From positions 1 through 13,477 of the forward strand of contig CAZAYB010000057.1 of the NCBI GenBank assembly GCA_964489215.1: 13,477 bases of DNA, written 5' to 3'. The notes under the pieces were generated by a model. That model worked only from the letters and a program-made list of their open reading frames with translations, searched no databases and was not told the DNA's origin. Both the position numbers and the translations under genes were made by a program. Source of the stretch: CAZAYB01 sp964489215. GTDB lineage: Bacteria; Planctomycetota; Phycisphaerae; Sedimentisphaerales; Anaerohalosphaeraceae. Position 1 is the stretch's first letter, and each line of letters begins with the position of its first letter. Of this stretch, positions 7,341 through 13,477 are shown piece by piece.

Positions 7341-7369
7341 TTGAACAGGTACGAAAATTACTTTAGATA
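7341..7369 (+). promoter_or_regulatory. Possible sigma70-type promoter upstream of the mttB-like gene
   Basis: TTGAAC at 7341-7346 resembles a -35 element (TTGACA). After 17 bp comes TAGATA at 7364-7369, which matches the -10 consensus poorly. The start of transcription would fall about 35 nt before the ATG at 7413, leaving room for the GAAAGG ribosome binding site at 7398-7403. Spacing is right but the -10 is weak. Confidence 0.3.
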
Positions 7370-7412
7370 AGTGTTGTTTAAATTATAAATTCTAAATGAA
7401 AGGTTCAAGAAA

Positions 7413-8873
7413 ATGAAATTAAAAGTTAAAGTACCTCAGGTGCTTGACTGCCATGAGATGCGAGAAATATTTGATTCTGCTCTCAAAATCCTGAAAGAAG
7501 TACCTTTAACAGCTGATGGTACCGAAGAATTTAATCAGCTTGTTTCAGAATTTGGTTGCAAAGTTGATAATAAAAAAATTTATTTTCCAGACCGGGTAAT
7601 AAATAAACTGCTTGAAAGAATAGAGCATCAAAAAAAGAGGTCAGAAGATGAACCTGAACCTGAGTTGCCCGATATGATTAAACCGCATGTTTCCGGACAA
7701 GGGGCATTGATTGTTGACCATAATGACGGTGCTATACGGAATTGTACATCAAAGGACCTTTGTGACCTTGCAAGGTTTATTGATCATTTTAATGGAGAAG
7801 TCGGCTGGCTGAATCCGACATTTTTGCCGACTGATAAGCCGATGACAACTCGAGAGATACATGCTTTTGCCGTTATTTGTCAAAATCATAGCAAGCCGAC
7901 GCGTGTATCACCCTATTCACCGCTTGCTGTTGAAAAGATGTATGATATTTTGAAAGTATGCCTTGGTTCAGATGAAAAAGTAAGAGAGAACTGGCATCTT
8001 ATACACCATAAATTCTGGATTAACACTCCATTTATAATGGGTAGAGAGTCTATTGAAGCGGGTATGCTCTCAAGAAAACTGCTCGGTCACAAAGCTGGTT
8101 TTACCATGATGCCCGTTGCCGGTGCTGCCACTCCTATTACGGCTCCTGGTTGTCTTGCTTTGGTGACCGCAGAAGTTTTGGCCGCAAATATTCTTAGCCT
8201 CGCGCTTGACGATTATCTTGTAGGATATTGTTCAAGCCCCTTAAATTTTGATTTACGTATAGGAGCCCACATTGAAGCTGATCCTTATACGGACGTTTTG
8301 AGGATAGGAGCAAATCAAATGCGCACCTTTGTTTTTGGTGGGGCAACGTATTTTGGTGCTTTTGCGCCTCGCACATCTGCGAAGGTTCCAGGCGTTCAGT
8401 CTGTTATGGAAAAAACTTTTGGCTCAATGTGGCATATGTTCTGCGGCGGCAGAGCCTTCAATTCCGTTGGAACTTTAATGTCCGGCGACCTTGCAAGCTT
8501 CATACAAATACTTCTGGATTTAGAGATTACCGGTTATCTGAATCGTATTTTAAAAGGGCTTGATTGTGCAGGTGAAGATAAACTCTGTGAAGAAATTAAT
8601 ATTGATGTTATTCCCACCGGTGCCAGATTTATGGAGCACGAACATACTTTTCAGCACTTCCGATCTCAGCAGTGGTATCCGCAATTCGCTGATAGAAGAT
8701 ATGCAAATGCCTGGAAAGCCGATCCTAAAGAAATGGTAGATTATGCCAAAGAAAAAACCATAGAAATATTGAGCAATGCTCAAAACCAAAGTGATCTTGA
8801 TAATAATCAAATAAACGATATAAATGAGATATTAAAGGAAGCTGACAGAAAGTCTTTAAATAAAACAGGCTAA
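7413..8873 (+). CDS. MttB-family (trimethylamine-type) corrinoid methyltransferase, no in-frame UAG
   Basis: A 486-residue protein of the trimethylamine methyltransferase (MttB) superfamily, at normal family length. Landmarks are MPVAGAATPIT (residues 233-243), the following helix CLALVTAEVLAANILSLAL, the segment SAKVPGVQSVMEK (322-334), which matches the family's DAKxPDxQAxxEK, and the C-terminal HTFQHFRSQQWYP.FADRRY..AW (411-434). Characterised relatives move a methyl group from a quaternary amine to a corrinoid protein. Archaeal MttB contains pyrrolysine at an in-frame UAG. This gene has none, so it belongs with the non-pyrrolysine group that includes MtgB (glycine betaine), MtpB, MtcB and MtyB. 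The substrate may be a betaine or another methylated compound. No partner corrinoid protein is in the window; the UroD/MtaA-like protein upstream could be the second methyltransferase. GAAAGG at 7398-7403 precedes the ATG by 9 nt. The gene lies 16 nt before a secreted glycosidase-like gene, an unusual pairing. Confidence 0.88.
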   Translation: MKLKVKVPQVLDCHEMREIFDSALKILKEVPLTADGTEEFNQLVSEFGCKVDNKKIYFPDRVINKLLERIEHQKKRSEDEPEPELPDMIKPHVSGQGALIVDHNDGAIRNCTSKDLCDLARFIDHFNGEVGWLNPTFLPTDKPMTTREIHAFAVICQNHSKPTRVSPYSPLAVEKMYDILKVCLGSDEKVRENWHLIHHKFWINTPFIMGRESIEAGMLSRKLLGHKAGFTMMPVAGAATPITAPGCLALVTAEVLAANILSLALDDYLVGYCSSPLNFDLRIGAHIEADPYTDVLRIGANQMRTFVFGGATYFGAFAPRTSAKVPGVQSVMEKTFGSMWHMFCGGRAFNSVGTLMSGDLASFIQILLDLEITGYLNRILKGLDCAGEDKLCEEINIDVIPTGARFMEHEHTFQHFRSQQWYPQFADRRYANAWKADPKEMVDYAKEKTIEILSNAQNQSDLDNNQINDINEILKEADRKSLNKTG

Positions 8874-8889
8874 GACAGGAGTTTAAAAG

Positions 8890-11061
8890 ATGAAAAAAAA
8901 TATATTACTGTTTGCTGTTCTAATTATTTTAGTGTTTAATCTATGTGCTGCCCAGAGCTGTAAGAGTGATAGATCTCAAGTATATCCAATTACAATTAAC
9001 GGTCTTAAAATAGGTTTAAATCAACGAACCGGTAATATAATTGAGCTAAGTTATGGAAATATAGGCTCGTTTCTTAACGAAAAAGATGGGGGGTTATTAG
9101 ATATCGCTTATCCCGTAACGGATTTTCCTCCATTAAGATTATCTACCAGATACAGCAAAGCATATATTCACAAGGAAGGTCAGTCTATATCAATAATTTG
9201 GGATTCGCTTGGTCCCTCACGCAATATAAATCTAAATGAAGGCAATGTAAAGGCTGCGGTAGTGATAACACCGGCCAACGACGGCAGGTCAGTTATTTTT
9301 AAATGTAAAATAGAAAATAATTCCAGCAACCCAATCCCGCAAATAATTTTTCCTGATTTATATGGTTTTAGGCCCTTTAGCGGAATTGAGGATACCCAGC
9401 TTCGGCTTGGAAGAAATGTCTATACCCCTTTTAAAATGTATAGGGAAAACAGAGCAGTGCAGGACGGTTTTCCTCAGCCTGAAGACACCGAATTTTATCT
9501 TAATACAAAAGGCTGGTACCCCAATGCTATTGGGTGGGTGAACTATTCATTTAGCGGCGGTTATTATTCACCCGATTCGCTTGGCTGGCTCGACTTTGGA
9601 AGCCTCGACGGCGGACTAAGTATTTTTCATAAAAACTGGCGGCAGGAAAAAAAAGTGTATTTGTATTCCCAAAGAACGGAATCAGACCCCATGTCAATGC
9701 GCCTTATTTGGGAGCACCGCCAAACTATTGAGCCGGGTGAAATTTGGGAAAGTAATGAATTCTGGTTAACCCCTCACAGAGACGGCTGGACCAGAGGAAT
9801 CGAACCTTTCAGGAAATATTTCAATACGATGTCGCCTCCGCGACAATTACCTGAGCAGGTAAAAAATGGCCTGGGTTTTAGAACTATTTGGACCTCTGAG
9901 GTTTATGAGAAATCTGATAATGTTATTTTCAGCTATAATGACATACCTTCCGTTGCTAAAGAGGCTTCGGAACACGGGCTGCATGAAATGGTTCCCTGGA
10001 CCGTTTTTAATTATTTCGAATTTCCAATTGAAACCAGGCCTGTTCTTGGAACAGAAGAAGAATTTATACGTGCCGTCAAAAAATCTGATGATTACGGCGT
10101 CAATGTCTGTGCATTTATTACTATCCAGATTCAGCTAAACAAGTACGCTGAACTGTTTGGCTTTGAGCCAGGCACCGCAAACTGGACCTATCATTCAGAA
10201 TTTATTCCTCCAATGAGGCCTTATTATTGCAATATTATTTCCGGTCGCAATATAAGCCCTTCGCATCCTCTCTGGCAAAAAAAAGTCAGGGAAAACCTCA
10301 AAAACTGGATAGATAAAGGAGTTACCTCTTTTATGTGGGATGTTTTTGCGGGTCCAAAACACGAAGATGATATCACTCCCTTAATAGAGATTGTAAGTGA
10401 CATAAAAAAATATGCTGACAAAAAAAATCCTAACGCAAGTTTTGCCGGTGAAAGCAGTCATTTTGGTATGGACACTAAAGTGCTTGACTATACCTGGAAT
10501 TGGATGAATTATAATTATATTGATGCCGGCCCAATGTTAAATGTTACCAAAAATACACGCCTTAATATCAATATTGAAAGATCGCCCCTGATTGTAAAGA
10601 AAGGTTTTGCTGATAACTATTTTCTCAATATAATGCCCAAAAAACCGGACAGCTTAAACGGTTCTGCATATATAAAAGAATACCCTGACTTGTCAGTGGC
10701 CTTGCATCACGCCAACAGAATTAGAAATCAATTTTTGAAGTTTTTTACCGACGGTCTGTATCTTGGCAACTCTTTTATTACAAGGAAAAACGAATTATTT
10801 ACCCGTGGTTATCTCCTCGAAGATGAGTTATTTGTAATTGTATTAAACGATAAAAAAATAAGCGACGGATTTGCAGCGGTTAATATTAAAATTGACAAAT
10901 GGCTCGATGGGTATAAAAGCTATGAAATAAAAAAATATGATAACATGGGAATTCTAAAAGAAGAATTAACAAATCAGCTCAATAACCAGACTCTAATTAC
11001 TGATCAGTTGGATTATCTGGAATTTAATTTTTATACTATTAGAGGTTTGAAAGGCCAGTAA
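8890..11061 (+). CDS. Secreted putative glycoside hydrolase, DUF6259-like
   Basis: A 723-residue exported protein. A signal peptide covers about residues 1-21 (KK, then a hydrophobic core ILLFAVLIILVFNL, likely cleavage near CAA|QS). C24 lies close after it, but the preceding AQS does not fit a lipobox well, so lipoprotein status is doubtful. Residues ~30-300 look like a beta-sandwich (GLKIGLNQRTGNI at the front; W/F/G-rich strands), followed by a TIM-barrel-like region from ~330 (GLGFRTIW, then EMVPWTVFNYFEF). FMWDVF at 481-486 places D484 at a strand end, and FAGESSH at 518-524 places E521 two strands later. These are candidate nucleophile and acid/base by analogy with clan GH-D/GH31-type enzymes, which is inference. 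A C-terminal beta domain ends the protein. AGGAG at 8877-8881 sits 8 nt before ATG. It directly abuts the DUF4838 gene. The family name is from memory of motifs; specificity is unknown. Confidence 0.7.
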   Translation: MKKNILLFAVLIILVFNLCAAQSCKSDRSQVYPITINGLKIGLNQRTGNIIELSYGNIGSFLNEKDGGLLDIAYPVTDFPPLRLSTRYSKAYIHKEGQSISIIWDSLGPSRNINLNEGNVKAAVVITPANDGRSVIFKCKIENNSSNPIPQIIFPDLYGFRPFSGIEDTQLRLGRNVYTPFKMYRENRAVQDGFPQPEDTEFYLNTKGWYPNAIGWVNYSFSGGYYSPDSLGWLDFGSLDGGLSIFHKNWRQEKKVYLYSQRTESDPMSMRLIWEHRQTIEPGEIWESNEFWLTPHRDGWTRGIEPFRKYFNTMSPPRQLPEQVKNGLGFRTIWTSEVYEKSDNVIFSYNDIPSVAKEASEHGLHEMVPWTVFNYFEFPIETRPVLGTEEEFIRAVKKSDDYGVNVCAFITIQIQLNKYAELFGFEPGTANWTYHSEFIPPMRPYYCNIISGRNISPSHPLWQKKVRENLKNWIDKGVTSFMWDVFAGPKHEDDITPLIEIVSDIKKYADKKNPNASFAGESSHFGMDTKVLDYTWNWMNYNYIDAGPMLNVTKNTRLNINIERSPLIVKKGFADNYFLNIMPKKPDSLNGSAYIKEYPDLSVALHHANRIRNQFLKFFTDGLYLGNSFITRKNELFTRGYLLEDELFVIVLNDKKISDGFAAVNIKIDKWLDGYKSYEIKKYDNMGILKEELTNQLNNQTLITDQLDYLEFNFYTIRGLKGQ

Positions 11062-12897
11062 ATGAAGAAATTTAGCATAATTATTATTTTATTAGCAACA
11101 ACTGCAAGCTCCTTCTCTATAAATATAGTGCAAAAAGACAGCTCTGATTATACTATTTATCTGAATAAATCAGCAAGTATATCAGAAAAATATGCAGCAG
11201 AGGAACTGCAAAAATTTATTGAGAAAATAAGTGATGTAAAACTAAAGATTGTTCAGGAAGCAAAAAAAGATGACAAGCTCATCATTCTCGGTAAAAGTAA
11301 CTTACTTGACAGCTATGATCTTAAAATAGATTATGATTATCTCGGCGACGATGGTTTTGTGATCAAAACCGTAGGTGATGACCTTGTTATTGCAGGCGGC
11401 AGGTTAAGGGGTACACTCTACGGTGTGTACACTTTTCTTGAAGATGTTCTCGGCTGTCGTTGGTACTCTTCAGATTGCAGTTATATTCCGCAAATGGGTA
11501 AAATTTCTTTTGAGAAAATTGATATTCAGCAAAAGCCTGATTTTGAGTACAGGGAGCCGGAATATACAGATGCATGGGACGGCGACTGGGCCGCTCGAAA
11601 TAAAACAAACGGCAGTTTCGCTCGACTCAAGGAAAAACATGGAGGCAAATTTGAATGTGCTCCTCGTTACTGTCATACTTTTTATATGTTGGTTCCGCCT
11701 GACAAATATTTTGATGATCACCCTGAATATTACGCTTTAATTGATGGTGAACGGGAGCCCTGTACATCAACCTTCAGTCAATTGTGCCTTACAAATCCTG
11801 ATATAGTCGATATTACTGTTAATGAAATATTTCGTCTAAAGGCTCAGGATCCGGGAATAAAGCTTATTTCTGTTTCGCAAAATGATTATCATGGAAGCTG
11901 TCAATGTAAAAAATGTTTAGCAGTTGACCGGCAAGAGGGCAGTCCTTCTGGAAAACTGCTTAGGTTTGTCAATAAGGTCGCCAAAAAAGTCAAAGAAAAA
12001 CATCCCGAGGTGCTGATTATGACACTTGCCTATCAGCATACAGAAAAGCCGCCTGAGATAACCAGACCTGCTGAAAACGTAAGAATACAGCTTTGTCCTA
12101 TAAGTGTCTGTCAGTATCATCGATATGACAATTGTGATTACCCTTATAATCTGGCTTTTATGGAAAATTTAAAACAATGGTCCGCAATCACCGATGACCT
12201 TTATATTTGGCATTATTCCACTTTGTACTTTTATCTCCTCTGCCCGTTGCCTGATTTGCATCAGATACCGGCAAGTATAAAAATGTATAAGGATAACGCA
12301 ATCAAAGGGATTTTAGTAGAGGGCAACCATGTTGGCAGGTACGGTTTTATGGATGAGCTCAAGGCCTATCTTATTGCTAAACTACTTTGGAACTCAGATG
12401 CCGATTCCGAAATTATCATTGATGATTTTTTATGGGGTTACTATGGAAGAGCTGCCGGTGTTGTTAAGGAATATATCCGGCTTTTGCATGACCAGGCGAA
12501 AAATCGAAACCTTCACGGTTCCTGCTGGCCTGGGCAGGATTATGTAGTTTTAACTGAAGCTGATGAACGTCCGCAATGGCCTTATCCTTATATACCTTTG
12601 CTTACAGATGATGTTGTTTACAAAAGTAAAATACTGTTAAAACAAGCTCACGATCTTGTCAAAAATGACTCTGCTCGTCGAACAAGAATAGAACATATGA
12701 TGCTCGGCATCGAGTGTTATGAGATATTCCAAAAAGTTCAAAAAGTGCGCCAAATACCAAACAAGAAAATAAAAGATGAGTTAAAACAGCAAGTGCAGGA
12801 ATTTTTTAATAAATGCATAAAATATAATACAGGCCAGATTTACTTTTACCGGAAACCTGATATAATTAAAAACTGGATTTACGATCAACTCAAATAA
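11062..12897 (+). CDS. Secreted DUF4838 domain protein (putative glycosidase/glycan-binding)
   Basis: A 611-residue exported protein whose ATG touches the upstream TAA without a gap; AAAGG at 11050-11054 serves as ribosome binding site. Residues 1-19 form a signal peptide (KKFSIIIILLATTASSFS). Residues ~23-155 are the GH20b/GH67N-type N-domain: AAEELQKFIEKISDVKLKI (45-63), GDDGFVIKT (95-103) and GTLYGVYTFLEDVLGCRWYS (117-136). The DUF4838 domain follows: HPEYYALIDG (220-229), LCLTNPD, and SQNDYHGSCQCKKC (272-285), whose C280, C282 and C285 form the family's cysteine cluster, then SGKLLRFVNKVA (296-307) and TLAYQHTEKPP (321-331). DUF4838 proteins are frequent in polysaccharide-degrading Bacteroidota and PVC bacteria; their catalytic role is largely uncharacterised. 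The C-terminus may be shortened: a protein-like reading frame continues in the -1 frame directly after the stop (see 12894-13064). It is the last gene of the second block, convergent to the gene at the right edge. Confidence 0.9.
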   Translation: MKKFSIIIILLATTASSFSINIVQKDSSDYTIYLNKSASISEKYAAEELQKFIEKISDVKLKIVQEAKKDDKLIILGKSNLLDSYDLKIDYDYLGDDGFVIKTVGDDLVIAGGRLRGTLYGVYTFLEDVLGCRWYSSDCSYIPQMGKISFEKIDIQQKPDFEYREPEYTDAWDGDWAARNKTNGSFARLKEKHGGKFECAPRYCHTFYMLVPPDKYFDDHPEYYALIDGEREPCTSTFSQLCLTNPDIVDITVNEIFRLKAQDPGIKLISVSQNDYHGSCQCKKCLAVDRQEGSPSGKLLRFVNKVAKKVKEKHPEVLIMTLAYQHTEKPPEITRPAENVRIQLCPISVCQYHRYDNCDYPYNLAFMENLKQWSAITDDLYIWHYSTLYFYLLCPLPDLHQIPASIKMYKDNAIKGILVEGNHVGRYGFMDELKAYLIAKLLWNSDADSEIIIDDFLWGYYGRAAGVVKEYIRLLHDQAKNRNLHGSCWPGQDYVVLTEADERPQWPYPYIPLLTDDVVYKSKILLKQAHDLVKNDSARRTRIEHMMLGIECYEIFQKVQKVRQIPNKKIKDELKQQVQEFFNKCIKYNTGQIYFYRKPDIIKNWIYDQLK

Positions 12898-13064
12898 CTT
12901 TTAAGTGTAAAAGTCTGAAAAATCTAATACACGAGAGTAATTGGCAATTTATATCGCCTTTTCCTGCACTATCACACAAAAGCAGCAAAGAGGGCAATAA
13001 TTTCATTCTCAGCTCTAATGGTGATGTCAAAGTGGAAAGTATAATTATACATAGCTCATTGTAA
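12894..13064 (+). pseudogene. Out-of-frame protein-like continuation of the DUF4838 gene (possible frameshifted C-terminus)
   Basis: Directly after the DUF4838 stop, the -1 frame is open without interruption from 12870 to the TAA at 13062-13064. The ~56 codons past the stop have a protein-like composition (SNWQFISPFPAL near the middle; GNNFILSSNGDVKVESI near the end, resembling the last strands of a beta-sandwich). It has no start codon of its own near the beginning and no ribosome binding site. Adding one base within the AAA run at 12892-12894 would fuse it to the DUF4838 protein. It could be a recent deletion, an assembly error in an A-run, or chance. An antisense frame over the same bases is judged a shadow. 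Confidence 0.3.
13039..13050. repeat. Perfect 12-bp palindrome GTATAATTATAC
   Basis: A perfect inverted repeat in the convergent intergenic region. It overlaps the putative out-of-frame extension of the DUF4838 gene, which lowers the case for a binding site. There is no T-run next to it, so it is not a standard terminator. Confidence 0.4.
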
Positions 13065-13091
13065 TCATAATAAAAGTATACCATTTACTGT

Positions 13092-13103
13092 TTGAAATTT
13101 CAA
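13092..13103. repeat. Perfect 12-bp palindrome TTGAAATTTCAA
   Basis: A perfect inverted repeat, centred 53 bp from the palindrome at 13039-13050, close to five helical turns. With one bulged base the symmetry extends to TGTT..AACA. It could be an operator half of a looped pair or part of a bidirectional stop between convergent genes; neither is demonstrated. The rest of 12898-13219 shows no RNA gene and no convincing terminator. Confidence 0.4.
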
Positions 13104-13219
13104 CAAATTATGTTAGTATTTTGCAATGTAAAATTCAACTGACAATCATGTGTCAAATAACTGGTTAAGCATTTTGATTATAGCAACAATTACCCGTTTT
13201 TATGTCGAAAGTTGACGCT

Positions 13220-13477
13220 TCACAATGAGTATCTTCGCAGGTTAAAGAAGTTCAAATATCCTCCAACCGTATGGTGAGGATTGCCGCCGTAAAAAATTCC
13301 ATTCCAAAAACCAATGGTACTAATATATCTGCCATCCCCTCCATGATATATCCTGCGGGGTCGTGTAGGATCTGATATATCATAAACTATAATGCCAAGA
13401 CCTGATGCAGCTTCAATTAACATATTGTTATGTATCAGAAGTTGGAGGGGAATGCGATGTGACATCCTTTCCAAAGG
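13220..13477 (-). CDS. C-terminal end of an LVIVD-repeat/beta-propeller-like protein (5' end outside window)
   Basis: A minus-strand frame runs from the right edge to a TGA at 13220-13222, giving ~86 residues of a longer protein; the codon at the very edge is sense, so no start can be assigned, and an apparent TTG at 13474 is internal. The segment GLGIIVYDISDPTRPRRI is the classical blade of LVIVD-type propellers (xGLxIxDISDPxxPxxV), in which repeated ~40-residue blades form an extracellular or periplasmic beta-propeller. The rest (GRYISTIGFWNGIFYGGN) continues with strand-like alternation. One recognisable blade remains. It is convergent with the DUF4838 gene and separated from it by ~320 bp, so it belongs to a different transcript. 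The role is unknown; the link to glycan use is only by proximity. Confidence 0.65.
   Translation of the reverse strand, partial: PLERMSHRIPLQLLIHNNMLIEAASGLGIIVYDISDPTRPRRIYHGGDGRYISTIGFWNGIFYGGNPHHTVGGYLNFFNLRRYSL

Noticed and set aside
7413..8873. Pyrrolysine-containing MttB
   Set aside because: The reading frame runs full length with no in-frame UAG and no pyl genes are in the window.
12890..13084. 64-residue minus-strand open frame in the convergent intergenic region
   Set aside because: The sequence is rich in leucine, serine and cysteine without recognisable motifs, no ribosome binding site is seen, and the opposite strand over the same bases gives a more protein-like reading.
13140..13155. 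TGACA...TGTCA inverted repeat as a terminator for the convergent genes
   Set aside because: The stem is only five base pairs, does not extend in either direction and has no adjacent T-run on either strand.
1..13477. CRISPR array, insertion sequence, tRNA or riboswitch
   Set aside because: No regularly spaced repeats, transposase-like frame, terminal inverted repeats, cloverleaf or long structured leader could be found; spacers are too short or too AT-rich.

Overview
The window is about 13.5 kb of AT-rich bacterial DNA. It looks like a carbohydrate-degradation locus from an organism of the PVC type: a Planctomycetota relative such as Phycisphaerae/Sedimentisphaerales, or Lentisphaerota/Kiritimatiellota. 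That placement is an inference from the combination of DUF6067-like, DUF6259-like and DUF4838 glycosidase-type proteins, several Gfo/Idh/MocA oxidoreductases, a UroD/MtaA-like protein and an MttB-like protein. There is no rRNA, tRNA or housekeeping gene to settle it. A run of ten Ns at 961-970 shows the source is a scaffolded assembly.

Layout. (1) Positions 1-938 hold the 3' end of a DUF6067/GH123-like glycoside hydrolase gene. (2) After the N gap, seven + strand genes at 1017-7271 are packed with spacers of 1-27 nt: two Gfo/Idh/MocA paralogues, a divergent third member, a NodB-type polysaccharide-deacetylase-like protein, a UroD/MtaA-like protein, a GNAT acetyltransferase and a small protein I do not recognise. 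(3) A 140-bp AT-rich spacer follows, with weak regulatory signals. (4) A second tight + strand block at 7413-12897 encodes an MttB-family methyltransferase lacking any in-frame UAG, a secreted DUF6259-like putative glycosidase and a secreted DUF4838 protein. (5) A roughly 320-bp convergent intergenic region contains two perfect 12-bp palindromes and an out-of-frame, protein-like continuation of the DUF4838 gene. (6) The right edge holds the C-terminal end of a minus-strand LVIVD/beta-propeller-like gene.

How the genes may work together (inference). The two proteins with signal peptides, and perhaps the truncated first one, would act on a glycan outside the cytoplasm. The proteins without signal peptides (three oxidoreductases, deacetylase-like, GNAT, UroD-like, MttB-like) would process the imported product. 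Pairing an MttB-like protein with a UroD/MtaA-like protein is typical of corrinoid-dependent methyl transfer. A corrinoid protein, its reactivase, a transporter and a regulator are all missing from the window. The most interesting possibility is a pathway that couples glycan oxidation and deacylation to removal of a methyl group. The substrate cannot be read from the sequence.
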